From Propionivibrio soli (lineage in GTDB: Bacteria > Pseudomonadota > Gammaproteobacteria > Burkholderiales > Rhodocyclaceae): DNA of 64,000 nucleotides. Shown here piece after piece: positions 35,919-46,500 of this stretch. A model generated the notes under the pieces. The model saw nothing but the letters and a program-made list of their open reading frames with translations, made no database searches and was not told the origin of the DNA. Where the stretch lies: NCBI RefSeq assembly GCF_025770765.1, contig NZ_JANZKY010000001.1:248001-312000 (forward strand), read 5' to 3'. The first letter of the stretch is position 1. The number at the start of each line of letters is the position of its first letter. A program made the position numbers and the translations under genes.

Positions 35919-36923
35919 TCAGGCGCTCGCCTCGTTCCTCTGCCAATTCCAGGCGTCGGCACACATAGCGTCGATGCCCAGCTTGGCGGACCAGCCGAGC
36001 AGTTGGCGAGCCAACGCCGGGTCCGCATAACAGGCTGCCACGTCGCCCGGGCGGCGCGGGACGATGGCATACGGGACCGGGCGCCCGCTGGCCTTCTCGA
36101 ATGCACGCACCATGTCGAGGACCGAGTACCCGCAACCGGTTCCCAGATTGACGGTAAGCAGGCCGGGCTGGCGGGCGAGGTAATCGAGTGCCGCCACGTG
36201 GCCCTCGGCAAGATCCACGACGTGGATGTAGTCGCGGACGCCGGTACCGTCAGGCGTCGGATAATCACCGCCGAAAACGCTCAGCCGCTCGCGTTTGCCG
36301 ACCGCGACCTGGGCGACATAGGGCATGAGGTTATTCGGTATTCCATTCGGCGATTCGCCGATCAGTCCGCTCGGATGCGCTCCGACCGGGTTGAAGTAGC
36401 GCAGCCTAGCGATCCGCCATTCGGCATCGGCCTTGGCAAGATCGGCAAGAATGTCCTCGATTATCAGCTTGCTGGCGCCATACGGATTAGTGGCCGAGCG
36501 CGGGAAGTCTTCGCGAATCGGTACCGAAGCCGGATCGCCATACACGGTCGCCGACGAACTGAAGATAAGGATTTTCGTCCCTGCTTCTGCCATCACCTCG
36601 CACAACGAAAGCGCGCCGCCGACGTTGCAATCGTAGTAACGCAACGGCTGCGCAACTGATTCGCCAACGGCTTTCAACCCGGCGAAGTGAATGACGCCGT
36701 CGATCCGTTTCCCCGCAAAGATAGAGCGCAGCAGCGGGCGATCGCGTACGTCGCCCTCGAAAAATGCCGGGCGTTTGCCGGCGATCCGCTCGATGCGGTC
36801 GAGCACTTCACGACGGCTGTTGGAGAGGTCGTCGATCACAGTCACTTCATGGCCGGCAGCAAGCAGCGCGACGCAGGCGTGAGAACCGATATAGCCGGTT
36901 CCTCCGGTTACGAGGATATGCAC
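35919..36923 (-). CDS. galE: UDP-glucose 4-epimerase
   Basis: 334 residues. NAD loop ILVTGGTGYIGSHA, then HFAGLKAVGESVAQPL, the SSSATVYGDP strand and catalytic NPYGASKLIIED (YxxxK), and YFNPVGAHPSG. It interconverts UDP-glucose and UDP-galactose. GTG at 36921-36923 is chosen as start because TGGAG lies 8-9 nt upstream and the protein begins directly at the Rossmann strand; a TTG seven codons earlier (36944) is an alternative. It follows rfbD by 75 bp on the same strand. Confidence 0.95.
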   Translation of the reverse strand: MHILVTGGTGYIGSHACVALLAAGHEVTVIDDLSNSRREVLDRIERIAGKRPAFFEGDVRDRPLLRSIFAGKRIDGVIHFAGLKAVGESVAQPLRYYDCNVGGALSLCEVMAEAGTKILIFSSSATVYGDPASVPIREDFPRSATNPYGASKLIIEDILADLAKADAEWRIARLRYFNPVGAHPSGLIGESPNGIPNNLMPYVAQVAVGKRERLSVFGGDYPTPDGTGVRDYIHVVDLAEGHVAALDYLARQPGLLTVNLGTGCGYSVLDMVRAFEKASGRPVPYAIVPRRPGDVAACYADPALARQLLGWSAKLGIDAMCADAWNWQRNEASA

Positions 36924-36998
36924 TTTTTTATTCTCCACGTTCAAGAAATTGGACCACAGGCCGAAGCAAGTGAAGGTTCATTGACCGATCCGCTCGTG

Positions 36999-37889
36999 CT
37001 ACCCGATAAACTCGGTCAGCATGCGCTCGACGCCGACGCGCCACTCGGGCAGTACGAGGCCGAAGGCTTCGCGCAGCTTGCGCGTATCGAGACGAGAGTT
37101 ATGCGGACGTTGCGCCGGCGTCGGGTAAGCGCTCGTCGTGATGGCTTCGATCGCATCGGGAGCGACACGTATGGGGCGGCCGGCGTGGCGCGCATAGTCG
37201 ATCACGAAGCGCGCATAGCCGTGCCAGCTCGTCTCGCCACTCGCTGCAAGGTGATAGGTGCCGGAGAGCGCCGGCTGCACACTCGCCATACGTATCGCAT
37301 GCGCCGTCACATCGGCGAGGAGTTCGGCTCCGGTCGGCGCACCGATCTGGTCATTAATGATTTTCAAGCTCTCGCGTTCCTCGGCCAGCCGCAACATGGT
37401 CTTGGCGAAGTTCGCGCCACGCGCCGCGTACACCCAGCTCGTGCGAAAGATTAAGTGTCGCGTGCAACGCGCCACCGCTTGCTCGCCCTCGAGCTTGGTG
37501 CGCCCATAGACACTGAGCGGCGCCGGCCGATCGTCCTCTTTCCATGGCCGGTCTCCGCTGCCGTCAAAGACATAATCGGTTGAATAGTGGATCAGCCAGG
37601 CCCCAAGTTTCTCCGCTTCGTCGGCCAGCACACCGGGGGCGAGGGCGTTGATCGTCCGTGCCAGATCGGCCTGGCTCTCCGCGCGGTCGACGGCGGTATA
37701 AGCAGCGGCGTTGACGATGACATCCGGCGCTACCCGGCACACGGTTTCCGCCAGCGCGGCGAGATTCGAGAAGTCGCCGCACAGTTCGGTGCTATCGCTA
37801 TCAAGAGCAATCAGATCGCCGAGCGGCGCCAAGCTCCGCTGCAGCTCCCAGCCGACTTGCCCGCCCTTGCCGAAAAGCAGGATCTTCAA
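36999..37889 (-). CDS. rfbD: dTDP-4-dehydrorhamnose reductase
   Basis: 296 residues from TTG at 37887-37889, which overlaps the rfbB stop (TTGA) and has GGGAGAG upstream. Begins [19 protein letters not shown] (NAD(P) loop), with [25 protein letters not shown], and catalytic [12 protein letters not shown]. It performs the last step of dTDP-L-rhamnose synthesis. rfbA and rfbC, needed for the pathway, are not in this window. Confidence 0.95.
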   Translation of the reverse strand: MKILLFGKGGQVGWELQRSLAPLGDLIALDSDSTELCGDFSNLAALAETVCRVAPDVIVNAAAYTAVDRAESQADLARTINALAPGVLADEAEKLGAWLIHYSTDYVFDGSGDRPWKEDDRPAPLSVYGRTKLEGEQAVARCTRHLIFRTSWVYAARGANFAKTMLRLAEERESLKIINDQIGAPTGAELLADVTAHAIRMASVQPALSGTYHLAASGETSWHGYARFVIDYARHAGRPIRVAPDAIEAITTSAYPTPAQRPHNSRLDTRKLREAFGLVLPEWRVGVERMLTEFIG

Positions 37890-38953
37890 GCGTCTCTCCC
37901 GCTGTAGTTCTTCTCGACCCACTCCCGGTACGCCCCGGTCTGCACGTTGTTGATCCAGGCGGCATTGTCGAGATACCAGTGCACGGTCTTGCGAATGCCG
38001 GTGGCGAACGTCTCCGCCGGCCGCCAGCCCAGTTCGCGCTCTATCTTCGATGCGTCGATCGCATAGCGGCGATCGTGCCCGGGCCGATCGGCCACGTAGG
38101 TAATCTGCTCGCGATACGAGCGGCCATCGGCATGGGGACGCAGCTCGTCGAGCAGACCGCAGATCGCATGCACGATGTCGAGGTTCGGTTTTTCGTTCCA
38201 GCCGCCTACGTTGTAGGTCTCGCCGATCTGGCCGCCCGCGAGAACCGTACGAATGGCGCTACAGTGGTCGCCGACGTACAGCCAGTCACGGATCTGCTGA
38301 CCGTCGCCGTAAACCGGCAACGGCTTGCCCGCGAGCGCATTGACGATCATGAGCGGAATCAGCTTCTCGGGAAACTGGTAGGGGCCGTAGTTGTTCGAGC
38401 AGTTGGTCGTCAGTACCGGTAGGCCGTAAGTGTGATGGTAGGCGCGCACCAAGTGGTCCGAAGCGGCTTTCGAGGCTGAGTAGGGGCTGTTCGGTTCGAA
38501 CCGGTTCGTCTCACTGAACGCCGGGTCTTCCGCCTTGAGCGAGCCGTAAACCTCGTCGGTGGACACATGCAGGAAACGGAATTTCGCCTTCTCCGCCTCG
38601 CTCATGGCCGCGTAATACGCGCGCACATTCTCGAGCAGGTTGAACGTACCGACAATGTTCGTCTGAATGAATTCGCCGGGGCCATGGATGGAACGGTCGA
38701 CGTGGCTTTCGGCGGCGAAATTGATTACGGCGCGTGGCCGATGGCGCGAGAGGAGTTCGCCCACCAGCGACTTGTCGCCGATGTCTCCCTGCACGAAGGC
38801 ATAGCGTGGGTCACCGCTTAACTCGGCGAGGTTCTCTCGGTTGCCTGCGTAAGTGAGTTTGTCGAGATTGAGGACCGGCTCGTCGTTCTCGCGCAGCCAG
38901 TCGAGGATGAAGTTGGCTCCAATGAAGCCCGCACCGCCGGTTACCAGAATCAA
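37886..38953 (-). CDS. rfbB: dTDP-glucose 4,6-dehydratase
   Basis: 355 residues from TTG at 38951-38953, with AAAGGAA about 6 nt upstream. [18 protein letters not shown] is the NAD loop; [13 protein letters not shown] holds the catalytic Asp-Glu pair; [18 protein letters not shown] gives Yxxx[16 protein letters not shown] is the family block. It makes dTDP-4-keto-6-deoxyglucose. First gene of a leftward rfbB-rfbD-galE-apaH run and divergent from waaC. Confidence 0.95.
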   Translation of the reverse strand: MILVTGGAGFIGANFILDWLRENDEPVLNLDKLTYAGNRENLAELSGDPRYAFVQGDIGDKSLVGELLSRHRPRAVINFAAESHVDRSIHGPGEFIQTNIVGTFNLLENVRAYYAAMSEAEKAKFRFLHVSTDEVYGSLKAEDPAFSETNRFEPNSPYSASKAASDHLVRAYHHTYGLPVLTTNCSNNYGPYQFPEKLIPLMIVNALAGKPLPVYGDGQQIRDWLYVGDHCSAIRTVLAGGQIGETYNVGGWNEKPNLDIVHAICGLLDELRPHADGRSYREQITYVADRPGHDRRYAIDASKIERELGWRPAETFATGIRKTVHWYLDNAAWINNVQTGAYREWVEKNYSGRDA

Positions 38954-39023
38954 AGCGCTTCCTTTCGTTTGGGGGATGACCGCTCGTCGGGGCGACCGGT
39001 TCAACGCGAGGGGATGCTGCCTT

Positions 39024-39029
39024 TATAAT
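39024..39029 (+). promoter_or_regulatory. Consensus -10 element TATAAT before waaC
   Basis: TATAAT at 39024-39029 with a partial -35 (TTCAAC, 39000-39005, 18-bp spacing) lies 35 bp upstream of the waaC ATG in the space divergent from rfbB. Confidence 0.5.
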
Positions 39030-39064
39030 GCTGCCTTTTCCTACCGCAGGTATTTTACCCGTCG

Positions 39065-40030
39065 ATGCGCATCCTGTTGGTCAAAACGTCGTCGCTCGGC
39101 GACGTCATCCACAACTTGCCCGTCGTACGCGACCTGCGCCGCAGCCTGCCCGAAGTCACCGACATCGACTGGTGCGTCGAGGAAGGGTTCGCCGACATTC
39201 CCCGTCTTCATCCAGAGGTTTCGGACGTCATTCCCGTCGCTGTTCGACGCTGGCGGAAGTCGCTTGGGAGCTTATCCACGTGGCGCGAAATCGCCGCATT
39301 CCGGCATCGGATAGTGGACTCCGAATACGACGCGATCCTCGACACCCAAGGATTGTTCAAAAGCGCCTTGATTGCGCGCCAGGCGCGCGGCCTTCGCTAT
39401 GGTTACGATGCGGCAGTCGCGCGTGAGCCGATCGCCGCCCGGTTTTACGACCGCACTTTCATCATCCCGCCGAACGCGCATGCGGTCGAACGCAACCGCT
39501 GGCTGGCGGCCGCCGCCTTCGACTACCCGGTAGATCTGCCGCTGGATTATGGGATCTCGGCACCGGACGCCGAATTGCCGTGGTTAGCACCCGCGCAGCG
39601 CCACGCCGTTTTGCTCACAGCAACGAGCCGCGACGACAAGCTGTGGAGTGAGGAGGCATGGACCAGCCTCACGCGTTGGCTAGTCGCGCGCGACATCGTG
39701 CCCGTGTTGCCGTCCGGCAGCGCGCAGGAGAAGCAACGGGCAGAGCGGATCGCCGCAACCGCGCCGGGTGCCATTGTTGCCCCGCCGCTTGACTTGCGCT
39801 CCCTGGCGGCGCTGCTCGGCAGATCACGGCTCGCCGTCGGCGTGGACACCGGTCTTGTGCATCTCGCCACAGCGCTGAACGTCCCGACGATTGCGATCTA
39901 CGTCGCCACCGACCCCGCGCTGACGGGCGTGTACGGCACCGGCTTTTTCCGCAATCTCGGCACACGCGGCCGGCCCCCGCTAGCGGCGGAGGTCATCGCC
40001 GTCGCCGAACAGGAGCTTCGTTCATCATGA
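39065..40030 (+). CDS. waaC: LPS heptosyltransferase I
   Basis: 321 residues of glycosyltransferase family 9: RILLVKTSSLGDVIHNLPVV at the N-terminus, TDIDWCVEEGFADI, and the donor-binding VGVDTGLVHLATALNVPTIA near the C-terminus. It adds the first heptose to Kdo2-lipid A. Its stop overlaps the waaA start (ATGA at 40027-40030). The pair waaC-waaA makes the inner core. Confidence 0.95.
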   Translation: MRILLVKTSSLGDVIHNLPVVRDLRRSLPEVTDIDWCVEEGFADIPRLHPEVSDVIPVAVRRWRKSLGSLSTWREIAAFRHRIVDSEYDAILDTQGLFKSALIARQARGLRYGYDAAVAREPIAARFYDRTFIIPPNAHAVERNRWLAAAAFDYPVDLPLDYGISAPDAELPWLAPAQRHAVLLTATSRDDKLWSEEAWTSLTRWLVARDIVPVLPSGSAQEKQRAERIAATAPGAIVAPPLDLRSLAALLGRSRLAVGVDTGLVHLATALNVPTIAIYVATDPALTGVYGTGFFRNLGTRGRPPLAAEVIAVAEQELRSS

Positions 40031-41301
40031 TGCGTGTTCTGTACGCCCTCACCTTCTATCTCGCGCAGCCTCTCGTCTGGACTCGGCTGCTCTGGCGGGC
40101 TCGCAAGCAGCCCGAATACCTTCGCCATGTCGGCGAACGTTATGGTTTTCACCAGTCTCCGGCGCCCAGCCGGCTGATCTGGGTACATGTCGTGTCAGTG
40201 GGAGAAACGCGAGCCGCCGAACCGCTGATCAAGGCTTTGTTGAATACCTATCCGGACCACGACGTGCTGATGACGCACATGACGCCGACAGGGCGCGCGA
40301 CCGGTGGGGAGTTGATCGCGAAATACGGCGGGCGTCTGCATCAGGCCTACTTGCCCTACGACCTACCCGACGCTTGCGGACGATTCCTCGACCATTTCAA
40401 ACCCCGTCTGGGCCTGCTCATGGAGACCGAGTTATGGCCGAACCTCATTGCCGCCGCGGCTCGTCGCAATATCCCGGTATCGCTCGTCAATGCCCGCCTC
40501 TCGGCGAAATCGCAACGCGGTTACCTGCGCCTGTTGCCATTGATTCGCCCGGCGTTCGATGCCCTGCGCGCGGTCGCCGCGCAAACGCCGGCAGATGCTG
40601 AACGCCTGGTCGCCATCGGCGCTCAACGCGTCAGCGTTTTCGGTAATATCAAATTCGACGTGACACCAGCCCCCGAAAAGCTCGAGTTGGGAAAAGAATG
40701 GCGGCAGGCACTCGGCAACCGCCCGATCTGGCTGGCGGCAAGCACCCGCGAAGGCGAGGAGGCGCTGATTCTCGACGCTTTCTGCCGCCTCAATGAGCCC
40801 AGCCTGCTGCTGTTGCTCGTGCCGCGTCATCCGCAGCGTTTCAACGAGGCGGCCGCCCTTGTCGAGGAGAGGAAACTGAAGCTCTGTCGACGCAGCGCGG
40901 GCCCCTTGCCGACAGAGGACACGCAAGTCTGGCTCGGCGACAGCATGGGCGAGATGCCGGCGTATTTCGCCGTGGCCGATATCTCGATCATGGGCGGCAC
41001 CCTGCTCCCCTTCGGCGGACAAAACCTCATCGAAGCAGCGGCTTGTGGTTGCCCTGTCCTCGTCGGCCCCCACACCTACAACTTCCTGCAGGCTTCGGAA
41101 GACGCCACGGCGTGCGGCGCCGCGCGTCGTATCGCGGATGCCGGGTCGGCGGCGGCGGAAGTGAAGAAGTTGCTCGCGGATGGAGCGGCGCTACAGCGGA
41201 TGCGCGATGCCGCGACGGCCTTCACTCAGGCACATCGCGGCGCCACGGCTCGCACGATGGCCTTGGTGGCCGAAATCATGGCGCCTCGAACAGCGGGTTG
41301 A
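40027..41301 (+). CDS. waaA: 3-deoxy-D-manno-octulosonic acid (Kdo) transferase
   Basis: 424 residues of family GT30: an N-terminal membrane-associated helix (LYALTFYLAQPLVWTRLLW), WVHVVSVGETRAAEPLIKAL with the catalytic Glu, METELWPNLI, and VADISIMGGTLLPFGGQNLI with EAAACGCPVLVGPHTYNF at the C-terminus. It transfers Kdo to lipid IVA. Its last 26 bp overlap the convergent tolC gene. Confidence 0.96.
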   Translation: MMRVLYALTFYLAQPLVWTRLLWRARKQPEYLRHVGERYGFHQSPAPSRLIWVHVVSVGETRAAEPLIKALLNTYPDHDVLMTHMTPTGRATGGELIAKYGGRLHQAYLPYDLPDACGRFLDHFKPRLGLLMETELWPNLIAAAARRNIPVSLVNARLSAKSQRGYLRLLPLIRPAFDALRAVAAQTPADAERLVAIGAQRVSVFGNIKFDVTPAPEKLELGKEWRQALGNRPIWLAASTREGEEALILDAFCRLNEPSLLLLLVPRHPQRFNEAAALVEERKLKLCRRSAGPLPTEDTQVWLGDSMGEMPAYFAVADISIMGGTLLPFGGQNLIEAAACGCPVLVGPHTYNFLQASEDATACGAARRIADAGSAAAEVKKLLADGAALQRMRDAATAFTQAHRGATARTMALVAEIMAPRTAG

Positions 41302-42613
41302 TCTGTTCGAGGTCGGCCTCGCTCAGCGAACCGACGGCGGCCTTGAGCTTGAGTTGCGCAAGCAGCGTATCGGAACGCGCCTTAGCCAGGTCCCGCTGGG
41401 TGACGTAAACCTGATTTTCGGCATTGAGCACGTCGATATTGATGCGCACGCCTACTTCGTAGCCCAGCTTGTTTGATTCGAGGGCGCTCGTGCTCGATAT
41501 CAACGCGGCCTTCAGCGCCTGAACCTGCGCCAGTCCATTCACCACCCCGAGAAACGACTGCTGCGCATTGAGCGCTGCCGTACGTCGGGCGTTCTCAAGC
41601 GATGCCAGCGCCGCGTTGCGATTAGCCGCCGCCTCACGGACTCGCGAGTTGACGTAGCCGCCCTGATAGATCGGGATGTTGAGTTGAAGGCCAATGTTCG
41701 CCGTACGCGTTTCGAGGTTGTCTTGCGAGGAATAGGACGTCTGCGAATTACTCTTGCCGTAGTTTGCCACCGCATCGAGCGTCGGGTAATGCCCGGCTCG
41801 CATGCGCTCGACTTCCTTCGCCGCGACCTCGCTCGCCGCCTGCTGGGCTTGCACGGTGAAGCTATCCCGCTCCGCCGATTCGACCCATTGCTCCATCCTC
41901 GCCGGCTGCGGCGGTCGAAGCTCGGCTTCCGTCTTGAGGCGGTTCAGTTCGCCGACGTCACGACCGACGATAAGCCGCAGTGCATGGCGTTTGACGTCAA
42001 GGTCGTTTTGCGCGGCGATTTCCTGCGCGGTCGCGAGGTCGAAACGGGATTGCGCTTCCTGCGAATCGGTGATCGTCGCCGTTCCCACCTCGAAGTTCTT
42101 TTTCGCCTGTTCAAGCTGCTGCGCAATCGCCTGTTTGTTGGCGCGAACGGCGCGCAGGCTTTCCGTGGCGTAGAGAACGTCGAAGTACGCCTGGGCCACG
42201 CGTAGGATCAGTTCCTGCGAGGCTTGGGCAAAATTGGCCTCGGCTTGCGCCACCTGCAGCAGCCCCTGGTCGTACTGCACCACGTTCTGCCAGCGGAACA
42301 ACGGTTGCGTCAGATTGACGTTGTAACCGTCCGTGCCGTAGCTCTTGTTGATCGCCGGGCGGCTTTCGACCTGGTAACGGTTGTCATTCCGCACGGCATT
42401 GGCCGACGCGCTGACAGTCGGCAGCAACCCGGCCAGTCCTTGCGGAGCCTTTTCACGCCCTGCCTCGGCCGTGGCGCGCGCCGCCGCGTATTGCTGGTCG
42501 TTGCTCAACGCCTCGCGATACACCTGCACGATGTCCGCCCCCCATGCGGCATTCGCCGCCACAACTCCCGCCGCGAACAGTGAGAGCCAAATTGCGGAGG
42601 TCTTCAGGCGCAT
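41276..42613 (-). CDS. tolC: TolC-family type I secretion/efflux outer-membrane channel
   Basis: 445 residues with a signal peptide (IWLSLFAAGVVAANAAWGA) and two homologous halves of the TolC barrel-tunnel fold: DIVQVYREALSNDQQYAAAR, VNLTQPLFRWQNVVQYDQGL, then IGLQLNIPIYQGGYVNSRVR and VGVRINIDVLNAENQVY. Unlike the channel at 12771 it has no lipobox. Separate from any transporter, so a housekeeping TolC is likely. It lies 18 bp downstream of the methyltransferase gene on the same strand. Confidence 0.93.
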   Translation of the reverse strand: MRLKTSAIWLSLFAAGVVAANAAWGADIVQVYREALSNDQQYAAARATAEAGREKAPQGLAGLLPTVSASANAVRNDNRYQVESRPAINKSYGTDGYNVNLTQPLFRWQNVVQYDQGLLQVAQAEANFAQASQELILRVAQAYFDVLYATESLRAVRANKQAIAQQLEQAKKNFEVGTATITDSQEAQSRFDLATAQEIAAQNDLDVKRHALRLIVGRDVGELNRLKTEAELRPPQPARMEQWVESAERDSFTVQAQQAASEVAAKEVERMRAGHYPTLDAVANYGKSNSQTSYSSQDNLETRTANIGLQLNIPIYQGGYVNSRVREAAANRNAALASLENARRTAALNAQQSFLGVVNGLAQVQALKAALISSTSALESNKLGYEVGVRINIDVLNAENQVYVTQRDLAKARSDTLLAQLKLKAAVGSLSEADLEQINPLFEAP

Positions 42614-42631
42614 CGCGCGAACCCTGCGGAA

Positions 42632-43312
42632 TCAGAAAACGAACTTCTTGCGCTGAACCGCGTTGGTAAGCGGCTCAGCCACAGTCTCAAGAACGTTGAT
42701 TGTCGTAAACGTATTCTCGTCGGTACGCGTGATCGATTGCATCTGCATCGCTGGCGCTTCGCCGACGATCGCCACCAAACGACCACCGACCCGGAGTTGC
42801 TGCAGAAGATTTTCCGGGACCATCGGCAGCGAGGCGGAGACGACAATCGCATCGTAGGGAGCATATAAGGGCCAGCCCTGCGCCCCATCGCCAAGATCGA
42901 CGCTGACATTGGCAACGCCGGCGCGCTGCAGATTGTTCCGCGCCGTGGCGACGAGGTCGGAATCGATTTCGACGGAATAGACGAACTCGGCCTTCGCCGC
43001 GAGCAGCGCCGCCATGTAGCCGCTGCCCGTACCGATTTCCAGGACTTTGTCGGTATTCTTGATGCCGAGTTCCTGCAGCATGCGGGCTTCGATCTTCGGC
43101 GCCAGCATCGTCTGATTGGGAGCGCCGTTACGTTTCAGGGGAATTTCGAGGTCGGCAAACGCCAGCTCCTTGTGCTCCGTGGGCGCGAACTCTTCGCGCT
43201 TCACCACCGCGAGCAGGTTCAGCACGTTGGGATCGAGCACCTCCCAGGGCCGGATCTGCTGCTGGATCATATTGAAACGCGCCTTTTCAATGTTCATCGT
43301 TGCGTCCGCCAT
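42632..43312 (-). CDS. Protein-L-isoaspartate O-methyltransferase-like protein
   Basis: 226 residues: NMIQQQIRPWEVLD at the N-terminus, LEIPLKRNGAPNQTMLAPKI (the Thr/Met region of PCMTs), and SAM loop VLEIGTGSGYMAALLA. Members beside tolC in betaproteobacteria are called PCMT-like; whether they repair isoaspartate is untested. ATG at 43310-43312 has GGGGAA upstream; MNIEKARFNM five codons later is an alternative. Confidence 0.88.
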   Translation of the reverse strand: MADATMNIEKARFNMIQQQIRPWEVLDPNVLNLLAVVKREEFAPTEHKELAFADLEIPLKRNGAPNQTMLAPKIEARMLQELGIKNTDKVLEIGTGSGYMAALLAAKAEFVYSVEIDSDLVATARNNLQRAGVANVSVDLGDGAQGWPLYAPYDAIVVSASLPMVPENLLQQLRVGGRLVAIVGEAPAMQMQSITRTDENTFTTINVLETVAEPLTNAVQRKKFVF

Positions 43313-43511
43313 ATCGTCGTTCCCCGTCACAATACATTAGGCCGAGCTAATATTAAGTAGCGCGGCGACTCGCGATTATACCTTGCGCCGAGTACCGTCC
43401 GCATGCCGTCTCGGCGCGGCGCTCTCCGTAATTCCCGCCATGGTCTGCGCTGCAGCCCGGGAGTACCATCGGCGAGGAAGGTTGCAGTCTTTCGGCCAGG
43501 AGGCCAACAGA

Positions 43512-46500
43512 ATGGAACGGAGCTTGGACCGTCGGCAACGCGGGGGGAGCGCAGCGCCCGGACCAGGGACGGAAATGGCCGCGGCAACCACGCATCTCCC
43601 GGGAACCAAGCGGTTCTTCCTGATGCAGTGGGTAACGCTGATCATCGCCTTCCTGATCCTTGCGGCTTTCGTCGCCGCATCGTTGCACACGGAGCGCAAG
43701 CGAATCCTCGCGAATGCGGAAGACCGCCTCGCGCTCGGCGCGAAATCGATCGCTTTCGCACTCGAACGACGCCTCGACTCGATCGACCGTGGTCTGCGGG
43801 ATATCCGAGAAAACCTGCGCATCCTTCACCACCACGACGAGCGAGGCAGCCACATTGCGATGCAGCTCGCCTTCTTCCAGCGCGCGGTCGAGGGAGTCCG
43901 CTCGGCGATGATCATCGACGCGGACGGCGTTGTCGTTCTAGCCAGCGACCCACATCTGGTGGGGCGCGACTTAGCAAGCACCGCGCTATTTCGCGCGGCC
44001 CGAACACGGCCAAATAGTGCCGCAGCCGACTTCTCGGCGCCGGAGGCCATCGGCCAACGAACGCTTTCCGCCACGCTCTCGCATGCCATCGTCGAACCTG
44101 ACGGGCGATTTGCCGGGCTCGTCGTCGCCGAACTCGATCTCGACGCGCTCGAACCCATCCTGGCAGCACTGCGCTATACGCCGGACGTCTCGGCGGGCTT
44201 AGTGCACCGCTCCGGCAAAACCCTTCTCTACGTGTCGTCCCCCGCCGTTCCGTCCGGTACCGACTTCTCCGCCCCGGATACTTTTTTTTCGCGGCACAGG
44301 CAAAGCGGCCGCGATGCGAGCTTACTTTCAGGCACATGCCAGGTGCTGCCCAATGAGCGCCTCGCTGCCGTACATACGGTACCTGCCTTGGCGCCGGATT
44401 CCGCCCCGCCGCTGGTGGCCATCGTCAGCCAGGAATACGACACCGTCCTCGCTCCTTGGCATACCGACCTGCGGAACCGCGCCGGCCTGCTCGGACTGTT
44501 GATCATTTCAGCCGTGGCCGCCCTCGCGGTCCACCAAAGACGGCAGCGACGCCTCGTGCAGATGACCCGGCAATACCAGGCTGACCGGCAGCACGCCGCC
44601 GAGCGCCTGCAGTTCGCCACCGAGGCGAGCGGCACCGGCATATGGGAACTCGACGTGCGCACAATGGCGCTCACCTGCGACGACACGATCTATCGCCTTT
44701 ATGGACGTGAAAAGAAAGGCGTGGGTTCCGCCTACGCCACCTGGCGCGAGGATGTCCTGCCGGAAGATTTGCCTGCCGCTGAAGCGGCGCTGCAATACGC
44801 GATTCAGCATGGTGAGGACCTGGAGATGGTTTTCCGAGCCGTGCGCGGAGACGGCCAGGTTCGCGTCATGGAAGTACTCGCCCGCCTATTCAAGGACGAA
44901 AATGGCAAACCGTTGCGGCTTATCGGCGTCAATCGCGATATCACCCGGCAACGGCGTATCGAACAGTCGCTGCGGGAAAACAAGGATTTTCTGGTCGGCG
45001 TACTTGATTCTCTTGTTGAACACGTCGCCGTACTCGACGACAAGGGACACATCGTTGCCGTCAACCGGGCCTGGGTGGATTTCTCCGCCGAGAATGGCGG
45101 GCCCGGGCGAGCCGCCGACATCGTTGGCCACGACTATTTCGAGTTGCGCAATGCCTCTCCGGCAAGCGCTCAAGACGAAGACACAAGCCGCATCGGAAAC
45201 GGCGTACGCGCCGTGTTGGCCGGCGAATGGGGCAGCTTCGCGGCGGAATACGAGAACAAAGCGGCCGACCGTCATCGCTGGTTCCACATCCAGGTCACGC
45301 CATTGCAAGGGGGAAAGCGGGGCGCCGTCATCGCCTTGGAAGACATCACCAACCGCAAACTCGCCGAGGAAGCCCGTCAGCGAGCGCAGCGCGTGACGCA
45401 ACAGTTCCTCGACCACATGCCGGGGCTCGCCTATGTCAGGGACGAGAGCCATCGGTTCGTCCTTGCCAATAGGCAGTTCAAGACTTTGTTCGGCATCGAC
45501 CCGAGCGACGCTATCGGCAAGACAAGCGAGGAGTTGTACCCGGAAGCGATGGGCCGAAAGGTTGCGGCGGACGACCGCCGAGTACTGCGTACAGGCCGCA
45601 GCGCCGTTATCGACGATCATTTCTTTGGGCGCCATTACGAGTCCAACAAATTCGTTATCGAGGACGACTCAGGGAAACGCCTGCTCGGCGGGATTACGCT
45701 CGATGTCACGCAGCGCCGGAAGCATTCGGAACGGCAGGACGCGCTGCTGGCGCTGAGCGAGCTAGGCGGCACGGTACCCGAGCATGAGTTCCTCCATCGC
45801 GGGCTTGAGATGGCGGTTCGCCTGACAGAAAGCCAGGCGGGCTTCGCCTGCTTTGTAGACGAATCTCAGGAAGGCCTTGAATTCGTCGCAGCCACCTGGT
45901 TGACGGACGATGATCTCGATCGTCTGGAATGGCGCCGTCGGATCGACGAAGCCGGCGCGTGGGCGCAAGCCGCCAAAACCGGTAACGCCGCCGTCTTCAA
46001 TCGCGCCCCGGATGGACCGGCGTCTGCCTTGCCCCCTGAATGCCCGGCCATGGAGCGATTGATCGCCATTCCGGTGGCCGAGCAGAACCGAGTCCGAGCG
46101 GTGCTCTGTATCGGCGGTAAAGCGGCGGACTACGACGACTTCGACTGCGCCTCGGCCCAACTCATCGGTAACGACCTGTGGCGCATCGTGCACCGCATCC
46201 GGGCGGAAGTTGCCTTGCAGCAGAAGGTCGACGAGCTGGTATCCCTCAACGCGCGACTCGACGAAACGAACAACCGACTGCTCCAATCCGAGAAGCTGGC
46301 CGCCATCGGGCAATTGGCCGCCGGCGTGGCGCACGAGATAAACAACCCGATTGGCTATGTTTCGTCGAACTTGAACTCGCTCACCGGCTACGTAGCCGAT
46401 CTGCTGGCGATCGACGAGGTGTACGGCGAGATCGAGGCACGTTATGGCGTCTCGATGCCCCGCGCTTTCGAACGCGTACATCAACTCAAGGCGGAAGCCG

